64,000 bases of DNA from DATKMK01 sp035541895 (GTDB lineage: Bacteria > Desulfobacterota > Binatia > HRBIN30 > JACQVA1): contig DATKMK010000098.1 of NCBI GenBank assembly GCA_035541895.1, forward strand, positions 68,037 to 132,036, given 5' to 3'. Each line of letters opens with the position of its first letter. The stretch's first letter is position 1. The notes beneath the pieces are model-generated. The model ran no database searches. It saw only the letters and a list, made by a program, of their open reading frames with translations, and was not told the DNA's origin. A program made the position numbers and the translations under genes. Positions 52,126 through 60,501 of the stretch are shown piece after piece.

Positions 52126-54042
52126 TTATGCCGTCGGCAGTTGTGCCTCGGGGGTGACCCTAGCAAGGAATTCGTCGGCGGTCATGGGGGCAAGATTCTC
52201 GCCGCTGCGGGTGCGCGGGGCAACGGTCCGATCGTCCATTTCTCTGTCGCCGACGACCAACATGTAGGGCAGCTTTTCCAACTGTGCTTCGCGAATCTTG
52301 AGGCCGAGCTTCTCGTTGCGGTCGTCCAGCTCGGCTCGCAGACCGGCACGCTTCAAGCGATCGACGAGCTCGCGTCCGTACGCCTCCTGGCGCTCGGTCA
52401 AGGTCAGGACGCGGACCTGTGCCGGCGCGAGCCATACCGGCAGCTTGCCGGCGGTATGTTCGAGCAGGATCGCAATGAAGCGTTCGAGCGACCCGAGCAC
52501 CGCGCGATGGAGCATTACAGGTGTGCCGTCGGTGTTGTCCGGGCGGACGTAGGTCAGACCGAAACGCTCCGGCATGGCGCAATCGATTTGGACGGTTGCC
52601 AACGTCCACGACCGTTCGAGCACGTCGCGGAAGTCGAAGCCGATCTTGGGGCCGTAGAACGCGCCCTCGCCGGCGAGCACAGTCGCCGGATAGCCGAGCT
52701 TGTCGACCACCCGGCGCAAGGCGGCTTCGGCTTGATCCCACAATTCGACTCGCCCGAGAAATTTCTCCGGGCGGGTTTGCAACGAGACCTCGACGCGATC
52801 GAAGCCGAAGGCGCCGTAGACCTCGCGGGTCATCGCGCAGAAGCGATCCAACTCGTCGTCGAGTTGATCGGGCGTGCAGTAGATGTGCGCATCGTCCTGC
52901 GCCATCGAGCGCACGCGCGTCAGTCCGGCGAGCGTACCCGACGGCTCGAAGCGGTGGAGCCGGCTGAAGTCGGCGAAGCGGACCGGCAAATCGCGGTACG
53001 AGTGCTTCTGTGTATTGAAGAGGTAGCAGTGGCCCGGGCAATTCATCGGCTTGACGCCGTACTCTTCCTCGTCGACGGCCATGAGGAACATGTCATTGCG
53101 AAACAGCTCGTAGTGGCCCGAGGTCTTGTAGAGGTCCGTCTTGTAGATGAGAGGGGTGATGACTTCGGTGTAGCCGTAACGAGCGTAGAGACTCCGGATG
53201 TACTGGACCAAGAGATTGTAGAGCAGGGCGCCTTTCGGATGAAAGAACGGCGAGCCGGGTGCGATCGGATGGAGTGAGAACAGATCGAGCGCAGGACCGA
53301 GGCGGCGATGGTCGCGCTGCTTGGCCTCCTCCACGCGCTTCAAGTACGCTTCGAGATCCTTGCCGTTGGCCCACGCCGTGCCGTAGATGCGTTGAAGCAT
53401 CTCGTTGTGTTCGTCGCCGCGCCAGTACGCGCCGGCGATGCTGGTGAGCTTGAAGGCCTTCAGCCGTCCCGTCGACGGCACATGCGGCCCACGACACAGG
53501 TCTACGAACTCGCCTTGGCGATAGAGCGACACGCGATCGTCCGGGATGCCTTCGATGATCTCGACCTTGTAGGCCTCGCCCATTTCACGGAACAACGCAA
53601 TTGCGTCCGGCTTGCGCATCTCTTCGCGCGTCACCGGGAAATCGGATTTCGCGATTTCCTTCATCACGGCTTCGATGCGCGGGAGATCTTCGGGCGTGAA
53701 CCCGCCCTCCTTTTTGAAGTCGTAGTAGAAGCCGTTGTCGATCACCGGCCCGATCGTGACCTGCGTTTCGGGCCACAAACGCTTCACCGCCTGCGCCATT
53801 AAGTGTGCGCAAGAATGGCGGATGGTGTCGAGGCCGTCGGGCGAGTCGTTGGCGACCGGCGCGAGCGCCGCATCCGCACTGAGCGGGCGCGACAGATCGA
53901 CGACTTTGTCGTCCACCTTGGCGGCCACAACCCGGCCGTCTTTGGTCAGCAGTTGATGCGCGCGCAAGGCTTCGGCGGCGGTGGTGCCGGCGGCGAGCTG
54001 ACGGCGTTCGCCGTCGGGGTATGTGATCGTGATGTCCGCCAT
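52126..54042 (-). CDS. thrS: Threonyl-tRNA synthetase
   Basis: 638 residues, full length. The domains run TGS (residues 1-60), N2 editing domain with HxxxH (His76 to His80 in HSCAH) and CRGPHV, class II catalytic core with the zinc ligands in MNCPGHC, SRLHRFEPSG and VMLHRAVLGS, and the C-terminal anticodon-binding domain (PVWLAPAQVRVL...). It charges tRNAThr and edits Ser-tRNAThr. It is the first gene of the thrS-rpmI-rplT-pheS-pheT-ihfA run. The ATG at 54040-54042 is the standard start. Confidence 0.98.
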   Translation of the reverse strand: MADITITYPDGERRQLAAGTTAAEALRAHQLLTKDGRVVAAKVDDKVVDLSRPLSADAALAPVANDSPDGLDTIRHSCAHLMAQAVKRLWPETQVTIGPVIDNGFYYDFKKEGGFTPEDLPRIEAVMKEIAKSDFPVTREEMRKPDAIALFREMGEAYKVEIIEGIPDDRVSLYRQGEFVDLCRGPHVPSTGRLKAFKLTSIAGAYWRGDEHNEMLQRIYGTAWANGKDLEAYLKRVEEAKQRDHRRLGPALDLFSLHPIAPGSPFFHPKGALLYNLLVQYIRSLYARYGYTEVITPLIYKTDLYKTSGHYELFRNDMFLMAVDEEEYGVKPMNCPGHCYLFNTQKHSYRDLPVRFADFSRLHRFEPSGTLAGLTRVRSMAQDDAHIYCTPDQLDDELDRFCAMTREVYGAFGFDRVEVSLQTRPEKFLGRVELWDQAEAALRRVVDKLGYPATVLAGEGAFYGPKIGFDFRDVLERSWTLATVQIDCAMPERFGLTYVRPDNTDGTPVMLHRAVLGSLERFIAILLEHTAGKLPVWLAPAQVRVLTLTERQEAYGRELVDRLKRAGLRAELDDRNEKLGLKIREAQLEKLPYMLVVGDREMDDRTVAPRTRSGENLAPMTADEFLARVTPEAQLPTA

Positions 54043-54120
54043 CGTTGGTTGCCCGGCCCTCGCTGCGTCGAGGTCCGGAAGAAGGAACGCCGTGCGACTA
54101 CCGGCGCGCGACGCGCGTCA

Positions 54121-54195
54121 TGGTAGGCACGGGCGGGATTGAACCGCCGACCTCTTCCGTGTCAAGGAAGCGCTCTCCCACTGAGCTACGTGCCT
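54121..54195 (-). tRNA. tRNA-Val (anticodon GAC)
   Basis: A 75-base gene on the minus strand including an encoded CCA (54121-54123 read as the complement). The acceptor AGGCACG/CGTGCCT pairs fully, the anticodon arm is CTTCC-TTGACAC-GGAAG with anticodon GAC (valine GUC/GUU), and the T arm is GGCGG-TTCAATC-CCGCC. It sits 78 bases before thrS on the same strand. Confidence 0.96.
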
Positions 54196-54361
54196 GTATC
54201 TCACTCCTGCCGCTCATGTCGGCTGCAAAAATTCCGCAAATCCCTGCGCAGTTAGCTCGACGGTGCTAGCAATTTCACCCCAGTGGGTCAAGCAAGGGAT
54301 TTGCACGACGCGATGGCCGGGCCGCTTCCGTGTCACCCGGTTGTTGCTACAATCCGTGACC

Positions 54362-54874
54362 ATGGCTGCGAATGATCAATACGCGCTCGGCGCCTTCTTC
54401 GGACCAGGCCGCAGCGACATGGCCAGCTACACGCCGCACGCCCAGCACCTCGGCATGAAGGTGATCGAAACCGGCCCCGGGTTCGCGGTGATCATGTTGC
54501 CGCATCGTCCGGAACTCATCGGTGATCCCGTGCGCAAAGTGATCTTCGGCGGCGCGATTACCACCTTGCTGGATCACGCGTCCGGCCTGGCGGTGGCCTG
54601 TGCGCTGGACGTGTTGCGCGCCATCGCAACCGTCGATCTCCGCGTCGACTATCTACGAGCCGCGGCGCCCGGTGTCGACGTGTCCGCGCGCGTCGACTGC
54701 TACAAAGTCACGCGCAACATCGCATTCATCCGCGGCGTGGCATACGAGCACCGCCCCGACGATCCGTTTGCGAGCTGTCTCGGCACGTTCATGTTGGGCG
54801 CGAATCGCACGACCAGCTCGTTCGAGCGCCTGGTGCGGGAAGGCGCACCGGAACCGAGCGAGGAACAATCGTGA
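54362..54874 (+). CDS. PaaI-like hotdog thioesterase, first of two
   Basis: 170 residues. The hotdog fold is FGGAITTLLDHASGLAVACA (active helix with GG-x4-LLDHA), then ATVDLRVDYLRAAAPG and ARVDCYKVTRNIAFIRGVAYE. Such enzymes hydrolyse CoA thioesters. The ATG at 54362 is chosen because it begins the conserved region; earlier in-frame starts are unsupported. Its stop overlaps the next gene's start by 4 bases, so the pair is coupled and may form a heteromer. Confidence 0.85.
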   Translation: MAANDQYALGAFFGPGRSDMASYTPHAQHLGMKVIETGPGFAVIMLPHRPELIGDPVRKVIFGGAITTLLDHASGLAVACALDVLRAIATVDLRVDYLRAAAPGVDVSARVDCYKVTRNIAFIRGVAYEHRPDDPFASCLGTFMLGANRTTSSFERLVREGAPEPSEEQS

Positions 54875-55254
54875 GCGACGTGCTCGACGCGATTCCCTAC
54901 GCTCGCTTTCTCGGTGTGAGCGTCGATCGCAGCAGCGGCGTGTTGGAATGTGTGCTGCCGTTCCGCAATGAGATCGTCGGCAACGTGATGCTGCCGGCGA
55001 TTCACGGCGGAGTGGTCGGGGCATTTCTCGAATTGACGGCGATCTTGCGATTGGCCGATGAGAGCGGCAGCACGCGGGTGCCGAAGCCGATCAATTTCGC
55101 CATCGACTATTTGCGGTCCGCCGGTCCCAAACCCACGCGGGCGCGGGCCGACATCTTCAAGTTCGGCCGCCGCGTGGCGGTCGTGCACGTCGTCGCGTGG
55201 CAGGACGATCCGTCGCGGCCGGTCGCGTCCGGCAACGGGAAATTTCTCGTCTAG
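54871..55254 (+). CDS. PaaI-like hotdog thioesterase, second of two
   Basis: 127 residues starting at a GTG. The core is IHGGVVGAFLELTAILRLA (a canonical HGG helix), then KPINFAIDYLRSAGPKPTRARADIFKFGRRVAVVHVVAW. It retains the HGG motif that the first protein has altered to FGG, so this may be the catalytic member. Its last four bases overlap the convergent WS/DGAT gene. Both thioesterases could limit or recycle acyl-CoA next to wax-ester synthesis. Confidence 0.87.
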   Translation: MSDVLDAIPYARFLGVSVDRSSGVLECVLPFRNEIVGNVMLPAIHGGVVGAFLELTAILRLADESGSTRVPKPINFAIDYLRSAGPKPTRARADIFKFGRRVAVVHVVAWQDDPSRPVASGNGKFLV

Positions 55255-56732
55255 CGGACGCTGCGAGCGACCGCACGCAGCGTCCGCCGCTCGCGGTTGC
55301 GGCTTGCGGTGCGTGTGGTGTCGCGCGTGCCGAGTGCGGCGCGTCGCAACTGTCGAAACGATCGATCAATCGCCGCAGCGAAGTCCTCGAGGTCGGGCAC
55401 TACATCGAAGTCGGCGTTGAAGCCCCAGTGCAGCTTCCCCGCATAGCTCAGCAGCGCCACGCCCAGGCATTGGTGCTCGAACAACGGCACGTGGGGATAG
55501 ACGGCGAGCATGCGGGCGTCGATCAAGTACAGTGGAATCGGCGGACCGGGCACGTTGGTCACGATCATGTTCACCGGCAAGGACTGATTGGTGACGAGCG
55601 CGGCGAAGGTCAGCACATTCGCGCTCGTCCACTCGGCGGCTTGCGTGAGCACCTCGCCGCCGAGGGCGTGCTTCGCGTCCTTGAATTCGCCGCTGCAATT
55701 GCGCACCGCCTGCAAGCGGCGCAGCGGATCACGCTCGTGAATCGACAGCGGGAACAGCCAAGCGGAGACGCGGTTGCCGCTGCCGGTCGATTGCGGGTCG
55801 CGGACATTGACCGGCACCGCAACGCGAAAGTCGAGCGTATCGACGCGGGTGCGGCGGTGCTGCAAGAACTCGCGAACGGCGCCCGACACGATGGCAAGGA
55901 CGATCTCGTTCACTGTGCCGCCCACCTGAGCGCGAATCGCCTTGATGGCCGTCAGATCGTGCGTCACCCAATGGAATCGCCGGTAAAGGCCGACGCGTTG
56001 ATTGATCGGTGTGGCCGCGAGGGGTCGTGTGCTGTCGCGGATGAGCTGCCAGGCGGCTCCCAGCTTTTGCGTGAGATCGGCGGGATTGCGGCGCAACCGG
56101 CGCACCGACTCGCCGACGCCCAGCACCAGTTCGCGCGACATCTGCAGTCGGCGTCCGACTTCGTCGCTGAGCAATTCGAACGTCGTCGGGGTGGGACGCG
56201 GCCGCCACGGCTCTGCATCCGGAATGTGCGGCTGCGGCGACGGGCTGAGCAGGGCCGCGAGAATCTCGACGCCGGCTACACCGTCGACCATGCAGTGATG
56301 GACCTTGAACAACAGCGCGACCCGGTTGCGTTCGACGCCTTCGATGACCCAGATCTCCCACAGCGGCCGCGATCGATTCAACGGGCGTTCGAGCAGCCGC
56401 GCCGCGACCTCGCGCAATTGATCGTCCGACCCCGGCCGCGGGACGCTGGCCTGGCGAATGTGATACGCGAGCTCGAAGTGGTTATCGTCGACCCACACCG
56501 ACCGATTCTCGATCGGGACTTGGGCGAGGCGCTGGCGATAGCGTGGAATATGCTGTAGGCGCGATTCGACATGTCGCCGAATGCGGTCGACGTCAATGCC
56601 GCCGGTCGCGTTGCGCAGCGTGGCGGCATCGAAAACCGCGAGCGCCGCAATGTGCATCGGCGTCGTCGAACCCTCGAAAGCAAGGAACGAATGATCCAGC
56701 AGCGTCAGCCGCTCGTACCACGTGGGCGACAT
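55251..56732 (-). CDS. Wax ester synthase / acyl-CoA:diacylglycerol acyltransferase (WS/DGAT)
   Basis: 493 residues, typical of the bacterial WS/DGAT family. The catalytic HHxxxDG is His145-His146-C-M-V-Asp150-Gly151, preceded by the conserved PLW (123-125). MSPTWYERLTLLDHSFLAFEG at the N-terminus and NMIVTNVPGPPIPLYL (the ND motif region) in the C-terminal half are also diagnostic. It makes storage wax esters or triacylglycerols from acyl-CoA and an alcohol or diacylglycerol. It is convergent with the thioesterase pair and preceded by the HTTM gene on the same strand after 162 bases. Confidence 0.95.
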   Translation of the reverse strand: MSPTWYERLTLLDHSFLAFEGSTTPMHIAALAVFDAATLRNATGGIDVDRIRRHVESRLQHIPRYRQRLAQVPIENRSVWVDDNHFELAYHIRQASVPRPGSDDQLREVAARLLERPLNRSRPLWEIWVIEGVERNRVALLFKVHHCMVDGVAGVEILAALLSPSPQPHIPDAEPWRPRPTPTTFELLSDEVGRRLQMSRELVLGVGESVRRLRRNPADLTQKLGAAWQLIRDSTRPLAATPINQRVGLYRRFHWVTHDLTAIKAIRAQVGGTVNEIVLAIVSGAVREFLQHRRTRVDTLDFRVAVPVNVRDPQSTGSGNRVSAWLFPLSIHERDPLRRLQAVRNCSGEFKDAKHALGGEVLTQAAEWTSANVLTFAALVTNQSLPVNMIVTNVPGPPIPLYLIDARMLAVYPHVPLFEHQCLGVALLSYAGKLHWGFNADFDVVPDLEDFAAAIDRSFRQLRRAALGTRDTTRTASRNRERRTLRAVARSVR

Positions 56733-56894
56733 GGAGTGCTCCTACTGTTGAGACGGAGCAACCCCGATGCCAAGGTTAAACGCAGGACGATCGTTCTCGC
56801 TGCACGACGTCACAGCCGGCGCTCGATGCCACGCTGCTGCGCGCATGGGCGATTGCCTAGAACTCTTGCAGCACGAGACCCAGGGCGCGATCCG

Positions 56895-58412
56895 CTACGG
56901 CGTCCAATTCCACGGCGGCCAATGGCACTCGCGATTGCGTTCGCGATTGACCATCGTCTGACACAGCACGGCCTGACCGTGGTGGCACTGAAACTCCATC
57001 AAGAATGTCCGATGGGGATGATTCAAAGCTTCATTGCCAGGCTCGATCCGCTGAGTGTCGGCCAAGACCATGACGCTGTCGTTCGCCACACGGTTGCAAT
57101 GGCGCTGAGCGAGGTGCTGCAAGATGCTGTGCTTGAGCGCGGGGCGATCGTCTTCCGGCACCTTGATCCAGCGGATGTCGTGAAGGTAGGCCTGCAGCAG
57201 CACGCCGCGCAGCGATGTCGGGAACATCGTCCGCGGGTTGATCGTCTCGCCGCGCGGGCCGTGGATCACCGAGAGAACCTGGTTCGTTCCATACCAGTTC
57301 TTTTTGTCGATCCAGTTGAAGAGCTGGTAGTCCTGCGCGATGCCGGCCACCCACAAGACCGCGTAGGCTGGATGACTGAGGAAGCCGGCGACCGGCAGGC
57401 GCCGCGTCATCGCGATCGACAATACGATCAGCAGCGTCACCGCGACGCGACCGCCGCGGTCGGCGCGAGGTGCACGGGCCAACTCAACCGTCGTCTGCTG
57501 TGAGCCGAGCACCCATCGCATGATCTCATCGCGGAAGAACAACACGCCGCCGGCGAGACACGCGATGTTGGCGAAGGGAATGCGCAAGGTGGCGATAATG
57601 CCCAGATGCAGGGCCAGCATGCACGCCAAACCCAGCCACTTCAGCGGGTGCCCCGGCCGCAGCAGCAACACGACCGGCAAGAGCGGTTCGATGACCAGCG
57701 CGGCGTACGTGCCGACTGCCAGCAGCCGGAGATGCTGCGGCCCCCATATATCGGGAAACCAGCCGATCGGAAGACGCACCGCGGCGTATAGTGCGAAGCC
57801 CTGCCACCACAGCGGACTTTCGAGCTTCCACAAGCCGGAAACGAGATAGAGCAGGCAGAGATTCCCCAACAGACAGTACACCGCGGTGCCGGGCACGGTG
57901 ATCCGAATCCAGCGCTGCCAGCACTGCCGGCCTTCGCGCACCAGGTCGGGGACGTTCAACGTTCGGCCGACCGGCAACAGCAAGAGCCACAACTGGAGCA
58001 GATGCATGATCGAGTCGTCGACGTACATGACGACGAAATTCCAGCGGTACGTCGAAACGGCGATCGCGTACAGAATCGCCGCCGCCAACTTGACTCGATA
58101 CCCGAGTACGACGCACCAACTGAGCAGGGCCGCAAGCGCGAAGACGCCGTAGAAGAACGCGGCCGGAAGTCCCGCCCAAAATAGACTCAGTCGCGTGAAC
58201 CAGAAAATGCGCCGGAGCAGGACGTGATCGAGCAGGCCGTCGGGGCTGCTGAAGTCGGGAACTTGCAGAAAGAGACTGATGAAGTACGCGAAGGTCAGCA
58301 GGCCGACGAGAATGCGAAACACATCGACCGGCAGCGCATATGTCTCGCGCAACATCCAGCGGGGCAAATGCCAGCGCGAACCAGGCGCGCGCTCGCCCGC
58401 GCTGGTGGTCAC
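56895..58412 (-). CDS. HTTM-domain (vitamin K-dependent carboxylase-like) membrane protein
   Basis: 505 residues. The first 340 or so residues carry about eight to ten membrane segments and resemble the bacterial HTTM domain, which is related to the membrane part of vitamin K-dependent gamma-carboxylase. Landmarks are FRILVGLLTFAYFISLF, YVDDSIMHLLQLWLLLLPVGR, LLYLVSGLWKLESPLWW and GLACMLALHLGIIATL. The C-terminal 170 residues include DYQLFNWIDKKNWYGTNQ and are probably soluble. Function unknown. The start is a GTG that overlaps the preceding gene's TAG by one base (TAGTG), so the two are coupled. Confidence 0.78.
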   Translation of the reverse strand: MTTSAGERAPGSRWHLPRWMLRETYALPVDVFRILVGLLTFAYFISLFLQVPDFSSPDGLLDHVLLRRIFWFTRLSLFWAGLPAAFFYGVFALAALLSWCVVLGYRVKLAAAILYAIAVSTYRWNFVVMYVDDSIMHLLQLWLLLLPVGRTLNVPDLVREGRQCWQRWIRITVPGTAVYCLLGNLCLLYLVSGLWKLESPLWWQGFALYAAVRLPIGWFPDIWGPQHLRLLAVGTYAALVIEPLLPVVLLLRPGHPLKWLGLACMLALHLGIIATLRIPFANIACLAGGVLFFRDEIMRWVLGSQQTTVELARAPRADRGGRVAVTLLIVLSIAMTRRLPVAGFLSHPAYAVLWVAGIAQDYQLFNWIDKKNWYGTNQVLSVIHGPRGETINPRTMFPTSLRGVLLQAYLHDIRWIKVPEDDRPALKHSILQHLAQRHCNRVANDSVMVLADTQRIEPGNEALNHPHRTFLMEFQCHHGQAVLCQTMVNRERNRECHWPPWNWTP

Positions 58413-58660
58413 TAGTTCAACGGCCCGCGGGCCAACTGGAGCGCTTTGTCGAGGTTGACGAGCACGCGCTCCGCCGACTCGATGGCCTTCTGCATGGCGG
58501 CGCGACCGGCGGCGAGCTGCTCGGCCGGAAGGGCGGCCGGGGTCAGATCGAGTTCTTGCCGGCGTTGACGCAATTCGTCCAGCAGCCGCTGAGCGCGCGC
58601 CCGCGCCTCGGTCAACGTGGTGAGCTCTTCATCGCTGAGGTGCACAGCCTCGTCTGCCAT
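58412..58660 (-). CDS. Small coiled-coil protein, function unknown
   Basis: 82 residues, highly charged and almost entirely helical: heptad-like EEELTTLTEARARAQRLLDEL, RQRRQELDL and MQKAIESAERVLVNLDKALQ. There are no cysteines or membrane segments. It lies 15 bases after the acyl-CoA dehydrogenase gene and overlaps the HTTM gene by one base, so it is translated with them. It could bring the dehydrogenase to the membrane, but that is a guess. Confidence 0.65.
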   Translation of the reverse strand: MADEAVHLSDEELTTLTEARARAQRLLDELRQRRQELDLTPAALPAEQLAAGRAAMQKAIESAERVLVNLDKALQLARGPLN

Positions 58661-58675
58661 GACGTGGGCTCGGGT

Positions 58676-60331
58676 TCAGCTACCCAGGAGATTGCGCGCA
58701 ATCACCTTGAGTTCGAGGATCGGTTTGACGCCTTCGAAGATCGGCAGCACTTGCGCATCCACGACGTAGCGCGAGATCGCGAATTCTTCGGCGTAGCCCC
58801 AGCCGCCGTGCAGCAGTTGCCCCTCCTGCGTCACCCAGACGGCCACGTCGGACGCAAACAGCTTGGCCATTGCGGGTTCGAGCGCGATCGACTCGTCGCG
58901 ATCCATCGCCAGTGCCGCGGCGTAGGTGAGCTGGCGTCCCGCCATCAAGTGCGTCGCCATGCGACCGAGCTTGTACTGGGTCAGTTGGAAATTGCCGATC
59001 GGCTCGCCGAACTGTTTGCGATCGTTGGCGTACTCGGCGGTGCGTTCGAGCGCAGCCTGCGAGACGCCAGTTGCGCGCCCGCCGGTTTGGAGGCGCCCCG
59101 CGGCAAAGCCGTTCATTTGGAGGTAGAAGCCTTTATTGAGCCCGCTCTGTTCTCCAACGAGGTTCTCCGCCGGCACGAAGTAGTTGTCGAAGGCGAGGGT
59201 GAACGAATGCATGCCACGATAGCCGGGAGTGCGATCGGCCTTGCCGTGCAGCGTGCCGCCGGTCGGCTGTTTCATTTCGAATTCGTGACCGGGGAAGGGA
59301 TCCTTCGGCACAATGAACAACGACAGCCCGCGCGCGCCCTTCTTGAAGTCGGGATCGGTGCGCGCGAGCAGGGCCAGCACGTTTGCCCGTCCGGCGAACG
59401 TGCACCACGCCTTGGCGCCGTTGATCACGTAGCCTTTCTTGCCCCCGACCTCGGCCGCGTCGGCGCGACACTTCACCGCAGCGACGTCCGAACCGGTGTC
59501 GGGCTCGGTCACCGAGATACCGACCATCAACTCGCCGCTGGCGATGCGGGCAAGCCACGCTTTCTTCTGCGCGTCGGTCCCACCCTTGAGCAGCGCCTTG
59601 GTCAGGATTTCCGGCCGTGTGATCAAGCTGCCGGCAGCCGCCAACGAGCACCGCGACAACTCCTCGGTGGTGATGATCATCGGCAGGTTGCCCATGCCGC
59701 CGCCGCCGAATTCCTCGGGTACCGACATGCCGAAGAAACCGAGCTCCGCCATCTTGGCGATGAGCGAATCGGGAATCAGGTCGTCGCGATGATGAATCGG
59801 ATCGGCGATGGGCGCCACTTCGCTCTCGGCGAACTGGCGGACCGAATCGCGCGTCATCGAGGCCATTTCATTGTCGAGGAAGCAATGGTTCACGCCGCGC
59901 TGCTGCATGACGTGCCGGCCGATCGCGCACAGGGCCGTGTCAGCGGCACCGGCGCGAATGAGTCTCTTGGTGGTGCCGGCACCGAGCGTGACGTTGAGCC
60001 GGTCGGTCGGCACTCCGAATTCGTCCGTACGCGCATCGATCTGTGCCGACAACTTGTGCGCGACTTCGGCGGCAAAGGCGGCGGCCATGGGCACGATGAT
60101 CGGATCGTGCGCTGCCGCCGCCGTCGCGTAGTTCAGCAACTCGCGGGCGGCCGCGACTTCGGTGGCGGCGTACGCGATGCGTTCGCAGTGGACCTGTTCC
60201 GAGTCGATCCCCTTGCCGCCGTCGGTGCGCTTGCTCGCAACTGCGATTGCCTCGCGCACGACCGCATCGGTGGCGGCAACCATCTGCTCGACTCCGGCAA
60301 CATCGACCGGCGTGACGTTGGGTTCTGCCAT
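58676..60331 (-). CDS. Acyl-CoA dehydrogenase with N-terminal extension, methylsuccinyl-CoA dehydrogenase-like
   Basis: 551 residues. Residues 155-551 are a full acyl-CoA dehydrogenase: GFFGMSVPEEFGGGG, ISVTEPDTGSDVA, RKQFGEPIGNFQLTQYKL and the catalytic-base region QLLHGGWGYAEEFAISRYVVDAQVLPIFEG. The first 150 residues (VHCERIAYAATEVAAARELLNYA...) are an extra helical domain. This length and layout match Mcd, (2S)-methylsuccinyl-CoA dehydrogenase of the ethylmalonyl-CoA pathway. The usual companions Ccr and Ecm are not in the window, so this assignment is tentative. First gene of the dehydrogenase, coiled-coil, HTTM run. Confidence 0.85.
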   Translation of the reverse strand: MAEPNVTPVDVAGVEQMVAATDAVVREAIAVASKRTDGGKGIDSEQVHCERIAYAATEVAAARELLNYATAAAAHDPIIVPMAAAFAAEVAHKLSAQIDARTDEFGVPTDRLNVTLGAGTTKRLIRAGAADTALCAIGRHVMQQRGVNHCFLDNEMASMTRDSVRQFAESEVAPIADPIHHRDDLIPDSLIAKMAELGFFGMSVPEEFGGGGMGNLPMIITTEELSRCSLAAAGSLITRPEILTKALLKGGTDAQKKAWLARIASGELMVGISVTEPDTGSDVAAVKCRADAAEVGGKKGYVINGAKAWCTFAGRANVLALLARTDPDFKKGARGLSLFIVPKDPFPGHEFEMKQPTGGTLHGKADRTPGYRGMHSFTLAFDNYFVPAENLVGEQSGLNKGFYLQMNGFAAGRLQTGGRATGVSQAALERTAEYANDRKQFGEPIGNFQLTQYKLGRMATHLMAGRQLTYAAALAMDRDESIALEPAMAKLFASDVAVWVTQEGQLLHGGWGYAEEFAISRYVVDAQVLPIFEGVKPILELKVIARNLLGS

Positions 60332-60501
60332 TGCGTACTCGATCCTCTCTGGTGTCGCCGGCGATCAGTGCGCCGGCAGAGTGGTCGGTCTCTATCATCG
60401 CCAGGCAGCTCAAACCAGAGGCGGGCGCCGCCGTTCTTGATTGGCGGTCGCGCCTCGGATACGGCTGCAACGGCGGGTGCGCGGCAAAGGAGAACCGCAG
60501 G

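Noticed and set aside
56767..56961. A 64-codon plus-strand frame (starts MPRLNAGRSFSLHD) between the WS/DGAT and HTTM genes
   Set aside because: It overlaps the end of the HTTM gene, has no ribosome binding site and no recognisable family; probably chance.
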